This document shows, piece after piece, positions 12,057 through 23,136 of a stretch of DNA of 64,000 nucleotides. Position numbers and translations under genes: made by a program. This stretch comes from Neocallimastix lanati (nom. inval.). Lineage: Eukaryota > Neocallimastigomycota > Neocallimastigomycetes > Neocallimastigales > Neocallimastigaceae. The stretch is from NCBI GenBank assembly GCA_016946835.1, contig JACVTC010000177.1:249380-313379 (forward strand). Reading direction: 5' to 3'. Within the stretch, counting starts at the first letter, position 1; the number at the start of each line of letters is the position of its first letter. The notes under the pieces were generated by a model, which saw only the letters and a program-made list of their open reading frames with translations, searched no databases and had not been told where the DNA came from.

Positions 12057-12844
12057 TAATACAGAATGAACAAATAATACTAATTGTGCTAGAATAATAT
12101 AAATTATTCTAACCTTATAGATTATTCTATTCTATATAATTGGAACTTTCCAATATTCTTCAAATATTACTAAATAGAAATCTTAAGTTAATAAATCACT
12201 AATTAACTTATAATTCCTTTTTGAATTATCGATCCGATTCCATATAATGTATTAAAAATCTTTAGCCAAGAATATTGTCCTTGCCCACTTAATATATTAA
12301 TATTATATTTCTTTTGTATTATGTTATATTGAAAATAATCAAATCTATTTAATTAGTTATTAAAATTTTCGTTATCAATTTAAATTTATTTTTAATTACT
12401 AAATTTAACTAAACCACAATAAAAAATTCTGTATAATCTCTTTATTTTTATTTTATATATATTAGTATTAAACTATTATTAAATAATTAATAATTCAATA
12501 ATATATAACTACTATTTATAGCAATAATATTATTAACTAAAATAATAATTCAATTTCAATTTAAATGTTTTATTTATAAAAATAATTAGTAATTAGTTTA
12601 TTAAAAAAAATAGTTAGGCTTTACAAATTTTAATTTGATAAAAAAATATAAATACATGTAATTTTTAGTGAAATAAAATATAATCAATAACTTACTTTTA
12701 TTAAATAAATAATTATATTATTATTTTTCTTTTATAAATTTAAATAAATAAATATTGATTTTAAAACAAATTATTTTTTTTTTATTGTAATTTTATTATT
12801 TGTGTTAATTATTATTATATTCCTAAAATTATATGAACCATACC
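12057..12844 (+). repeat. Solo LTR of the E7 family
   Basis: Closely matches the E7 5' LTR (52984-53034 joined to 60063-60799). It carries TATAAATACATGTA at 12647-12660. ATTTA is present at both sides (3818-3822, before E2, and 12845-12849), which fits a 5-bp target duplication of a solo LTR that E2 later entered. The ends are not a clear TG...CA, so borders are approximate. Confidence 0.75.
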
Positions 12845-13178
12845 ATTTAGGATTCGTTACATATACTTAGATTTCAACTAATATTTTATTTATTTTCTGA
12901 CCTGCTTATTTATTAAGGTATTTACTTATATAATTTATTTTATTTATTCTAAATTATTTTCGTTCTAGTAATTAATTATTATTATATTAATATTATATTA
13001 TTATTCATAAAGTCGTCAGCACGATATCCAATTGTAATGGTGTGCGACGAGTAAACGAAACAAATATAATATAATATAATAATATTAACTAATATGTTAT
13101 TAAAGAGCCACAGTAGAAATAAAACACCATGAAGATAAAGCGCAAAAGACAACACAGTAACGATAAACACGGTATGGA
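12845..13178. other. Spacer, nothing recognised
   Basis: AT-rich sequence with a short more mixed stretch near 13010-13170. No gene or structural RNA recognised. Confidence 0.5.
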
Positions 13179-13357
13179 TCAAACACAGTAGAAACCAAAC
13201 ACAGTAGAAACCAAAAACAGTAGAAACCAAAAACAGTAGAAACCAAAAATAGTAGAAACCAAACACAGTAAAAACCAAAAACAGTAGAAACCAAACACAG
13301 TAAAAACCAAACACAGTAGAAACCAAACACAGTAGAAACCAAACACAGTAGAAGAAT
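13179..13357. repeat. 16-bp minisatellite, about 11 units
   Basis: Tandem AAACCAAACACAGTAG-like units with variants (AAAAACAGTAG, AAATAGTAG, CACAGTAAAA). Sixteen is not a multiple of three and the unit has no stop on the minus strand, so all three minus frames stay open and encode a Phe/Val/Leu/Cys-rich repeat. These ORFs are not evidence of a protein. Confidence 0.95.
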
Positions 13358-13430
13358 CCAAACGCAATAGTAGTTTTTTACTTGTTATAACGTGTTTTTT
13401 GTTTAAATCTTAATGGGTATTAGTTATTGT

Positions 13431-14048
13431 AATGAATCCGTCAATAAAAAACAGATTATAACAATAAAAAACACTACAATTTAAACAAATAAAATTAAAG
13501 TAATTTCTTTTATTAATAAATTCTTTTATTAATTATAAACTTCTTTTATGTTATTAATTGTAAAATAGTTAATAACTAATACATCAATTTAATTAAGAAA
13601 AATTACATGTATTTATATTTTTTCTTATTACAATATTAATATATGATGTTATTTAATAATATATATAAAACTATTTATTTATAAAAAAAAGATTTTTTAA
13701 TTAATAATTTTTATTATTTATTAATTTACTAAAACTAAAATTAATTTTTTAAACTCTTTATTTTATTTATTATTTTAATACTTATAATAATTTTAATTAT
13801 ATATTTAATATTGAAAAACTATTTTTATAAATATTAACTATTTAAGATTATTCCTAAATTAATATTTAACTATTTAAAATTAAACTAAATTAACTAAACT
13901 AATTAAAAAATATTTTCAATTTTAAAAAAATAATTAAATTTTATTTCAATAAATTTTATATTAAAAAAATAATTCATATACATTAAATAAATTAATTGTA
14001 CGAAAAATTAAGCTATTTAATGTATTAAAGATTTATTAAATCTTTACA
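13431..14048 (-). repeat. R1 LTR-like repeat, minus copy
   Basis: On the minus strand it begins TGTAAAGATTTAATAAATC, like 16484 and 20303, and carries TATAAATACATGTA (reverse of 13604-13617). Diverged, with an approximate inner border. The 5' end is palindromic (TAAAGATTT and AAATCTTTA). Confidence 0.55.
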
Positions 14049-14374
14049 GCCATCTTAATACTTTGTTAAAATCGATTTTTAAATTTAAAGCTTTGTAATT
14101 TATTATAGAGTATTGAGACTCTTAATCTATTATTGTTTAATATTTATTTATTAATAATTAGATATATAACGCAAGTGTTATATAAATGGTTAACAAAGAT
14201 TTAAAGTACAGATAAAATTATATGTTTTTATATTTAATTGTGGCTTGTTCTAGATACATACTAATTTATATTTTAATTTGTAATTACAATATATTTAATA
14301 TAATTTAATTTAATATTTTATTAAACTTAAGCTAGACTATAACTTTATATTAATAAAATTAACATACGTTAACA

Positions 14375-14405
<31 letters not shown>

Positions 14406-14430
14406 ATTATTATTATTATTAATTATTATA

Positions 14431-14516
<86 letters not shown>

Positions 14517-14518
14517 TT
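14049..14518. repeat. Decayed LTR fragment (R3) plus (ATT)n microsatellite
   Basis: 14090-14345 resembles the reverse complement of 21340-21570 (shared blocks around gagactcttaatct and tggcttgttctag). 14376-14515 is a long (ATT)n tract with TAATT interruptions. No gene. Confidence 0.6.
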
Positions 14519-14746
14519 TGATAACTTTGGTTATTTTGGATTTAGTTTTTATATCGACTTTTATTTATTATATTTAGATAGATAGTGAGCACTTAGGTAC
14601 AAAGTGCTTTAAAGAACTGATGTACAATAAAATTTCTTTACACCATATTTATAGACATAAAAATGTGGCTTAGACCACATGACACATTAGTGTAATATGA
14701 CACATAATATAAATATATATAACTAATAATTCACATTAAGTTAACA
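14519..14746 (-). repeat. R2: copia-like 3' LTR (228 bp)
   Basis: A second copy lies at 21013-21240. On the minus strand it reads TGTTAACTT ... AAGTTATCA with a TATA-like TATAAATATGG. It is directly preceded by TTTGAGGGGGAA, a polypurine tract of the type known from plant copia elements. That orients the element leftward with its 3' internal region at 14747-16480. Confidence 0.65.
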
Positions 14747-16480
14747 TTCCCCCTCAAACCTAATTATTTCATAGAATATAATTTGGTTTGCAAGAGTACG
14801 TGTGAATTATGTTAATTTTCTAATATTAAATTTTTCTAATGTTTTTCCTAATATCTATAAACTATAATTTTTAACTGTTCTAAATTAATTCTTAGTTTTA
14901 CATGAATTTAAAATATTTTCTCAATTTTACATGAAATAATATTATTTGTTTAATTTTACATGAAATATAGTAATTTTACAATTTTTACATAATTAAAATA
15001 ATTTTCTAATGTAATATTAATTATTTAGTAGTTAAAATAATTTCTTAAATATAATTTAATTTAATGATTTCCCCCTAAACTAAGTATTTAGTATTATAAC
15101 ACCTTTAATAACTATTTGATGAATATATGCCATCTTTAATATAAAATAATTATATGGTTTAAATTTACCATTTATATATGATGGAAACCTTTCTCTTGAA
15201 GGGCGATATTATACCATCTAAAATATGTGAATACCTCTGTTATATTGGGTTTTACATCACTATTAATTATAATCCGCTTTGTAGATTAGCGCTAACTTTT
15301 ATATATATTTCACTTTGTAGTTTTAGCGATAACTATTAAATATTGCTTTATAGATTAGCATTAACTATTAAAATATCTTCGTTTTGTAGATAAACGTTAA
15401 CTATTATGTAAATTAGGTGTTTTAAGTAAATTTTGTTTGGGGTATTAAAATTGAATTAATTTAATATTTAATTATGTTATTTTACATTTAAAATCCTAAT
15501 ATTGAATTATTAAATTATTTTAAATTTTATATTTCATTAAGGATTTTCTAAGTTTCATTTTTACGTTTTTGTTATTACTAGATTTTCTTTCATTTCAAGT
15601 TAATTTTCAAAGTAATTAATTTAGTTAAATTTCAATTTTAAATTAACATTTGTTTTCCTATCTTTATACTATGTCCCCCTAAAATCCAAATGTATAAAAT
15701 ATTTCAATATTTGGGTTTTCTTTCCAATAGGTATTAATAATTCCTATTCTAAACCTATGTTCTATTACAATACTATTGTATAATTATCCAATATTATTAT
15801 CCAATTCCCCCCTCAAATCTAAATGTTAAAAGAATTTAATATTTGGATTTGAAAGTAATGTTTAAACTGAATGTAATTTGTGAATATTCAAAACTATTTG
15901 AGTGATAAATTGAAATATTGTTATGATTAAATATATCATAATCTTAGATCTATGTTAATTTGGATATCTTACCAATAGATCGACTAATATACATTAATAA
16001 TATAAGTAAGTTAATATGAGGAGTCTATCATCCGCTTGTATAAGTCGGAGTTATAACATTTTGTAATAGAATATTGAGTAAAATATATAAATGATGAATC
16101 AATGTCATCATTATAACAATGGAGCCTTTTCTATGAAAGTGTTATACCATTGTGGATGGAATCCTTACGAGTATATGAAGGTATTACACCATCTCTTAAA
16201 TCAGTAGTATCCCTGGTAAAAACTCATTTCACGCTAAGTTATACCATGATATGAATATTATTGAATATACCCATTTCACGCTAGGTATTCAATTATTAAA
16301 ATAATATTGTAGAATATGCTCATTTCACGCTAAGCATTTCTATCATAATTATGACTTCTTCTTTCGAATATCAGCTTTGGAGATAAGAAGTAACTATTAT
16401 TAAATATATTCGAATAAATAGTAATATGTTAAAATACGCTTTTGAGTTATAAATATGCGTTTAAATTTGTATACCTCATG
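14747..16480 (-). other. Non-coding hairpin array upstream of the R2 LTR
   Basis: No ORF. The segment holds at least four sets of repeated inverted repeats. (1) Four CCCCCT boxes each followed by an inverted repeat (14750-14790, 15071-15092, 15674-15719, 15808-15851); the last forms a 17-bp stem including two G-U pairs around the loop AGAA. (2) Four units with loop TTGTAGATT and stems CGCT/AGCG, TGCT/AGCA, CGTT/AACG (15275-15396), the fourth imperfect. (3) Three units with outer stems GATGG/CCATC or ACAATGG/CCATTGT (15180-15218, 16116-16153, 16155-16193). (4) Three units with the identical loop CATTTCACGCTA and entirely different stems (16214-16342). Stem changes are compensatory, which suggests selection for RNA structure. 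Function unknown. Confidence 0.7.
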
Positions 16481-16648
16481 TAGTGTAAAGATTTAATAAA
16501 ATCTATAATAAATAATTATTACATAATTAATTAATGTAATAAAATTACATAAATTTATGATTTATGTATATGAAAATTAATTAGAAATTTATGTAAACTT
16601 TTCATAAAGGATAAATTATTATTTAAATAATTTTGGATAATAAATTTA

Positions 16649-17202
16649 GGGGGAGGAGCATTTCGCAAAATTTCATTTCGGAAAGTTTCATTTCGGAAAA
16701 TTTTTAATAAATAAATAAATTAATAATAAAATAAATAAATAATATATATAATTTAAATAAAAAACTAAATAAATAAAAATAAATATATAAAACTATAATA
16801 AATAAATAAATTTTAAAATTAAATTTTTATAAAAAATATACATATATATATGGACATATATATATTAAATATACATTATATAATAATAAATATTCATTAG
16901 AATTAACGCTTTAAAAAAATAAAATATTTTATCATATGTTTTAAACGTTTTATAATTTTTTAAAATATATATAAGAATTTTATATATAAAAAAAATAAGT
17001 ATTAATAATTTAAAAGATGTAAAGGATAATAATTTAAAATATAATTGTTAAATTTAAAATATAATTATTAAAAAAAATATTAAAAAATAATATTTAAATA
17101 ATTAATTGATCATTTTACACCTTTTAAGTCCTTGTGCAGTATTTTAAAAATCTTAAATTGCTAATAAATTTTTTTAATAAAAGAAATATTTATAAATAAT
17201 TC

Positions 17203-17242
<40 letters not shown>

Positions 17243-18098
17243 TGAGGACATCATAAAAAAGGGAGCTAAAAGTAGCACAAAAATAGGATGATTTTAGGTG
17301 GTATCTATTTTTATATTTTATATTTTATATTTTATATTTTATATTTTATATTTTTTATTTTATATTTTTTATTTTTATTTTATATTTTATATTTTTTTTT
17401 ATTTTATATTTTTTTTTTATTTTATATTTTATATTTTATATTTTTATTTTATATTTTTTTTATTTTTTTTATTTTTTATTTTATATTTTATATTTTTTAT
17501 TTTTATTTTATATTTTTTATATTTTTTTTATTTTTTTTTATTTTTTATTTTATATTTTTTATTTTTATTTTTTATTTTTTATATTTTTTATATTTTTTTT
17601 TTTTTATTTTTTATTTTATATTTTATATTTTTATTTTTTATTTTTTATTTTATATATATATATATATATATATTTTATTTTTTATTTTTATTTTATATTT
17701 TATATTTTATATTTTATATTTTTTTTATATTTTATACTTTATATTTTTTTTTTATTATTTTATATTTTTATATTTTATACTTTTTATTTTTTTTTTTATT
17801 TTATATTTTTATATTTTATATTTTTATATTTTATATTTTATATTTTTTTTTTATATTTTATATTTTATATTTTATATTTTATATATTATATTTTTTTTTT
17901 ATTTTTTATTTTATATTTTATATTTTTTATTTTTTATTTTATAATTTTTTTTTATTTTTTTATTATTTATTTATTTATTTTATTATTTATTTATCTATTT
18001 ATTAAAATTTTGCGAAATGAAAAATTTGCGAAATGACACAAAAAATTTTGCAAAATGAAACTTTTCCGAAATGAATTTTTGCGAAATGACACACACTC
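16649..18098. mobile_element. Non-autonomous DNA transposon (Mutator-like MITE) with 9-bp target duplication
   Basis: Flanked by ATAAATTTA on both sides (16640-16648 and 18099-18107), while the paralogous R1 copy has a single ATAAATTTA (20459-20467). Termini are inverted: left GGGGGAGGAG then CATTTCGCAAAA, CATTTCGGAAA, CATTTCGGAAAA; right, read in reverse, GAGTGTGTGT followed by the same CATTTCG units. Nine-base duplications are typical of Mutator-like elements; this family name is inferred. The interior is mostly poly(A) (17208-17240) and (TTTTATAT)n, with no transposase. Confidence 0.8.
17296..17960. repeat. Low-complexity T/A tract inside the MITE
   Basis: About 660 bp of TTTTATAT and TTTTTATT units. 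Overlapping long frames encode only Phe, Tyr, Ile and Leu and are artefacts of composition. Confidence 0.95.
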
Positions 18099-18605
18099 AT
18101 AAATTTAATCTAAATAATTTATTTAAGTTAGTTAATTTAGTTTATTTAATTTAGTTATTTTATTTTAGTTAGTTAATGTAGTTTATTTAATTTAGTTATT
18201 TTATTTTAGTTAGTTAATTTAGTTTATTTAATTTAGTTATTTTATTTTAGTTAGTTAATTTAGTTTAGTCAGTTTAAAATACTTTAAAATTAATTTCGGA
18301 ATAGTTTTAAATAGTTAAAATTAGTTTAAATAGTTTATAAAAATAGTTTTGAATTGTAAATATATAAACATTAGTATTAATAATATTTAAATAATAAATA
18401 AATAATAAATGAGTTTTTATTGAATTTAATTATTATTATAAATAAGTTGAAAGTTTATTGAATTAATTATTGTTTAGTTTTAGTTAATTATTATTTAATA
18501 AAATTATTAATAAATATTTTGTTTATTAATAAATAGTAATATATATGTATATTAAATAGGTTTGATATATTAAAATGTAATCATGAAAAAATATAAATAC
18601 ATGTA

Positions 18606-19497
18606 AAATTCATTATTTAAATCGATATATTAGTTATTGACTATCAAATAGTTAATAACGAGAAGAGATTTATTTTAATTTAATAAAAGATTATTTATTA
18701 AAAAAAGGAATTTTTTTTATTACGTGTTTTTAAATATTTTGTGTATTTTGTTATTTGTAATCTGTTTCTCCTAAACTCTTTACATGTAGATGCTTTGTGG
18801 TTGAGCAATAACCATAATTCAAGAATGTTTTGAATTTATGTACGTGTGTGGAAAAATAAATTATGAAGTAATTAATAAGTAAAGGGTAGGATAATTGAAA
18901 ATAATTAAGTTAATTTAAAATTATATAATGAATGTTGAATGTTCAGAGCATCAAAAATAATAAAATTTCTATCTTCTTCTCTTTTATATTATTGATAAAC
19001 TATATATTTATTTCTATTAACTGTGAAAATTTAATATTATTGTAAAGTTTTATGTCACGAATAAAAGTTAATGTATAGAATTAATCTTTTATTTAAATCT
19101 TTAAATAATTGTAAATCTCATAATTGTTTAGATTTAAATTTTGTTTATTTAAATATAAATAATTTCTTATAAAATGTTTGAATATAAATAGTTGATATAA
19201 TGAATAATTCTCTATCTAAATAATGTTTTCTCATATATAAAGCATTTGATGCTTACTTTTTCATAAGTTGATATATTTTACTGAATATATATATGTACAA
19301 GTTGATTGATTAATAAATTCTTGCTATTGTAATATAATGATTGTTGATTGAATTGAATGATTAAAGTATTGTAAATTGTTGTTGATTGACTATAAGTATT
19401 GTTAAAAATTAAGTGTTGATGATTGATAATTGTTGTTAATGACAACAGTGGCAACAAAATATATAAGTAATTGCGTTCCATACGGCGCCTAAACCAA
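18606..19497. other. Spacer between R1 and the LRR relic
   Basis: AT-rich sequence whose first ~180 bp may be the decayed 3' part of R1. Nothing else recognised. Confidence 0.5.
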
Positions 19498-20302
19498 CTA
19501 ATAACCAAAATTTTTATTATTATTTTGTTCTTCATTATAATTTTCTTCATCGTAATTATAATGTTGATCATCGTTAATTCTTGTATCTGAGGGGTCATCA
19601 GTATCAGTTTCATAAGAATATTTAGTAGTAGTAATCTGTAGGGTAATCATAATATAGGTCATCACAATCACAAATATCGTAGTCAGTTGAATCTATATCG
19701 TCAAAAATATCAGTTGTGTCAGTATTGTTAGAAATATTAGCTGTACATCTATAACTTATTCCAAGATATGAACTTCTATGGGAGTAACATCATTTTCTGA
19801 ATAACATAGGCTAGTTTCGTTATAGTTATATAATTTAACATTACTGAGATAGGTAATATTAGGTACTTTTCCCATTTATGGTTATTTCTTAAATTAAAAT
19901 ATTCCAATGCACTTAGATCTTCAATTTCTCTAGTTGATATAATGCTAGATAAGTTATTATTACTAAGATTAAGTTCCTTTAAATTAAATAATTTTCCAAT
20001 AGTAGAAGGAATAGTTTCGTTCAATGTATTATTATGTAAATATAAATATTCTAATTTAATTAAATCATCAATGGGTGATGGTAAGGGTCTTTCTAAATAA
20101 TTATTATTCGGTTTTAAACTGTTTAGTTTTCTTAATTCCCCAATGGATGATGGGATTGTTCCACTTAAACTATTATTTGACAAGTTCAAATATTCTAGAT
20201 TATATAATTTTCCAATGGATGAAGGTATTGAACCTGAAATATTATTACGTCCTATATTTAAAGAAATTAAATTTCTTAAGTTCCCAATAGATAAAGGGAT
20301 AG
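19498..20302 (-). pseudogene. LRR protein gene relic, 5' truncated and frameshifted
   Basis: The only host-like coding relic seen. On the minus strand at least five plant-type LRR units are readable (LxxLxLxxNxLxGxIPxxIGxL), for example GTIPSSIGELRKLNSL and NETIPSTIGKLFNLKEL. The C-terminal part continues in other frames: VKLYNYNETSLCYSENDV, then a Cys/Asp-rich CTANISNNTDTTDIFDD, then an acidic Asp/Glu/Asn tail ending at the TAG at 19498. At least two or three indels separate these pieces. The 5' end is cut by R1 at 20303. Extracellular LRR proteins of this style are frequent in anaerobic fungi; ligand binding or adhesion would be a guess. Confidence 0.7.
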
Positions 20303-20870
20303 TGTAAAGATTTAATAAAATCTTTAATAAGTAATTATTACATAATTAATTAATGTAATAAAATTACATAAATTTATGATTTACGTATATGAAAATTAAT
20401 TATAAATTTATGTAAACTTTTCATAAAGGATAAATTATTATTTAAATAATTTTGGATAATAAATTTAATCTAAATAATTTATTTAAGTTAGCTAATTTAG
20501 TTTATTTAATTTAGTTATTTTATTTTAGTTAGTTAATTTAGTTTAGTCAGTTTAAAATACTTTAAAATTAATTTCGGAATAGTTTTAAATAGTTAAAATT
20601 AGTTTAAATAGTTTATAAAAATAGTTTTGAATTGTAAATATATAAACATTAGTATTAATAATATTTAAATAATAAATATCTAATAAATGAGTTTTTATTG
20701 AATTTAATTATTATTGGAAATAAGTTGAAAGTTTATTGAATTAATTATTGTTTAGTTTAGTTAATTATTATTTAATAAAATTATTAATAAATATTTCGTT
20801 TATAAATAAATAGTAATATATGTAAATTAGATAGAAATAATATATTATAATATAATCATGTAAATTTTCT
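20303..20870 (+). repeat. R1 LTR-like repeat inserted in the LRR gene
   Basis: Begins TGTAAAGATTTAATAAAATC at the point where LRR coding similarity stops. It is colinear with 16484-16648 plus 18099-18580 and provides the empty site for the MITE. Similarity to the first copy fades near 20870, before the TATA motif, so it is truncated or diverged. Confidence 0.75.
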
Positions 20871-21012
20871 AAAGGTTAGATTTCGAATGGCTTTGCTCAA
20901 CTCTTCGGTATTCATATCTCTTTTCAATATTTCATGGGGAGTCCTTTACGAGCATCTTAGAGATTATTAAGAGCAGCTAATAGTTTATTGAGAGTACATG
21001 AGACTCTTAATC

Positions 21013-21240
21013 TGATAACTTTGGTTATTTTGGATTTAGTTTTTATATCGACTTTTATTTATTATATTTAGATAGATAGTGAGCACTTAAGGCACAAAGT
21101 GCTTTAAAGAACTGATGTACAATAAAATTTCTTTACACCATATTTATAGACATAAAAATGTGGCTTAGATCACATGACACATTAGTGTAACATGACACAC
21201 AATATAAATATATATAACTAATAATTCACCTAAGTTAACA
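21013..21240 (-). repeat. R2 LTR, second copy
   Basis: Matches 14519-14746 with a few substitutions and a small indel. No PPT-bearing internal region is attached, so it is a solo LTR. It splits a sequence related to R3 (gagactcttaatct on the left side). No clean target duplication seen. Confidence 0.7.
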
Positions 21241-21575
21241 ATTATTATTATTATTATTATTATTACTAAATAAGCTATTATATCTAATCTAGAAACAAAA
21301 TTTAATAAATGAATAATTTAAAAAATATAAATAATAATATAAAATAATGATTTAAATCAAATGTATAAATTAATGTATAAATTAATTTTAGTCTAGAACA
21401 AGCCACAAAATTAGTATAAATACATGTAAATTTTCTCTTTAAATCTTTATAATTACCTTTATATATTTTCATATATAAATAAATAAATAAAATATATTTT
21501 AAATAAAATAACTTTAATTAAATAATAGATTAAGAGTCTCATTCTGAGATTATAGTTTATTAAAAAAAAAAAAAA
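21241..21575 (+). repeat. R3 LTR-like sequence upstream of a copia gag
   Basis: Contains TATAAATACATGTA (21415-21428) and a 3' part related to the reverse complement of 14090-14345. Its place directly before the gag start suggests it is the 5' LTR of E10. Starts with (ATT)n. Confidence 0.5.
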
Positions 21576-21612
21576 ACAAAAAGAATACATTTTTTTATTT
21601 TTCTGCAAAACA

Positions 21613-22685
21613 ATGACTAAGTACGATTTGGGCATTAAGCTTAATGGAAGAAACTACAATCAATGATTTCTTCTTCTTTTCAGTCACTTATGTTCTGAAA
21701 GACTTAGTGACTACATTACTATTGATGTAGTCAATAACGCAAGAAGTAATCTCCGCGATGCTGCGAATGAAGCTGCTCGATTGACCCAGTTACCTCAAGA
21801 TCAAAGGGATGATGAAGCTCTTGCTCGTCAGCGAAATATCGTCCAAGGAATACGCCAAGCAGTGGAAGAGGCAGAAGCCAAAGAGGCCACTGTAAATTCA
21901 ATTATTATCTCCAATGTGACTGAAAAAGTACTTACGTACATTCAGAACATTAATAACCCCGAGAAAAAATCGAGAAATTAGAATTTCTCTATCATCGGGA
22001 TGAAGAGGAAAAATATAGCCTCTTATTAGCCAGAATATATAATCTCAAGGCTAAGAACGTTCAAAACGTAATGGACGTTCTAAATGAAATTGTTGAAATT
22101 TTTAATGTGTTAGACGACACAAATCTACGTATTAATAATCTTGAAAAATTAATTATTATGCAAGAAGCCCTTCCAAGAGATCTTGCTAAAGAATTCAAGC
22201 CTAGAGCTAATATTGACCCAACTGCTTTTTATAATGAAATTAAGGACACTGTTACTTTTTACAACTACAAATCGAAAAGAAACATTAATAAAACTAAAAA
22301 TAATCCGACAGTTAACGAAGTCAGGGTCGACCCAATGGACCTTGATAATATCAATGATTACAAAAGGAAGTTCTGTCATATCTGCGATATAACCGGACAC
22401 ACCACCAGGGAAAGTCGTTACAATCTGAAGACCATGGGAAATCACTCCAAGAAGAAGAAGAATTACAAGAAAAATCTTAGCAATATTGAAAAATTCAAGA
22501 ACCTATCTTATGAAGACATTAATAACAAGTTCAAAGACGACATGGATAGTCTCGAACCAGCCACCATGAACAGTCATTTTATGGAACAAGAACATAATTC
22601 TAAGTTTGCACGTGACCTTCTAGAAACATCTGAGTTTAGTTTCTACAGGACAAAACTTAAATGGGAGTATTGCATTTTGACATAA
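21613..22685 (+). pseudogene. gag: E10: copia-type Gag, broken
   Basis: Starts with the copia Gag signature KLNGRNYNQ, where the following conserved Trp codon is TGA (21661-21663). The frame stays open to 21981, is broken by a one-base loss in an A-run (about 21966), then continues to 22685. A zinc knuckle appears as CHICDITGHTTRES, with the fourth ligand changed from Cys to Ser. Three independent defects mark it as dead. No protease, integrase or RT follows. Confidence 0.8.
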
Positions 22686-22852
22686 TTTATGTTTGATCAT
22701 TTATTCATGTATTATAATATGGCTTGTAAAAATAAATGAATAGGAATAAGGTTAAATTTATTTTATATTAAAATTATATGTCAAATATATAATTATTTCA
22801 ATTTTTTAATTTTTTTGGAACATTTTAATAAGACTTATATAAATATGATATT
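22686..22852. other. Spacer
   Basis: AT-rich, nothing recognised. Confidence 0.5.
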
Positions 22853-23050
22853 CAATATTGGAATTATTATAACAATATAAACCACATAACAAATAATGCT
22901 TCAGAATCTTTTAACAATTACTTAAAAAAATTGTTTTACAAAAAACCTTCCTTATATGAATTGATTTATCATTTAAAAAGAGAAAAATCTTTACCTTACA
23001 ATAATTACAAAAGGAAAATTGAAGGAGTTTTGGAAAAAAAAGAATATTAA
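22853..23050 (+). pseudogene. Mutator-like transposase fragment (candidate)
   Basis: One frame reads QYWNYYNNINHITNNASESF and continues NNYLKKLFYKKPSLYELI and HLKREKSLPYNNYKRKI to a stop at 23050. The pattern W-x-YYNN..TNN-x-SES-x-NNYL resembles the C-terminal region of MULE-type transposases found in fungi; this is from memory of the family, without a search. Only about 65 codons survive, with no start. It could be related to the transposase that mobilised the MITE at 16649-18098. Confidence 0.45.
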
Positions 23051-23136
23051 CAAAAACTAATGAAATCAATTATTTCATTAAAAAATACAAAAAAAAAAGA
23101 ATCCGAATTAATTGATAATAAATGTGATAAAAATGA

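Larger units (their letters stand above)
16484..18605 (+). repeat. R1 LTR-like repeat, plus copy, split by a DNA element
   Basis: 16484-16648 and 18099 onward together match 20303-20870. It begins TGTAAAGATTTAATAAAATC and includes a GTTAGTTAATTTAGTTTATT-type tandem segment (18120-18265) and TATAAATACATGTA at 18592-18605. It is interrupted by the inverted-repeat element at 16649-18098. The 3' border is not clear; weak similarity to the minus copy continues to about 18790. Confidence 0.7.

Noticed and set aside
12982-13367. Three overlapping minus-strand ORFs encoding repeated Phe/Leu/Val/Cys peptides
   Set aside because: They translate the three frames of a 16-bp minisatellite that lacks stops on that strand; no gene features.
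17288-18005. Two ~220-codon ORFs of Phe, Tyr, Ile and Leu only
   Set aside because: Product of TTTTATAT simple repeats inside the MITE.
19278-19613. 111-codon minus ORF next to the LRR relic
   Set aside because: Another frame at the same place reads the acidic tail of the LRR protein better; this one is Ile/Met-rich filler.
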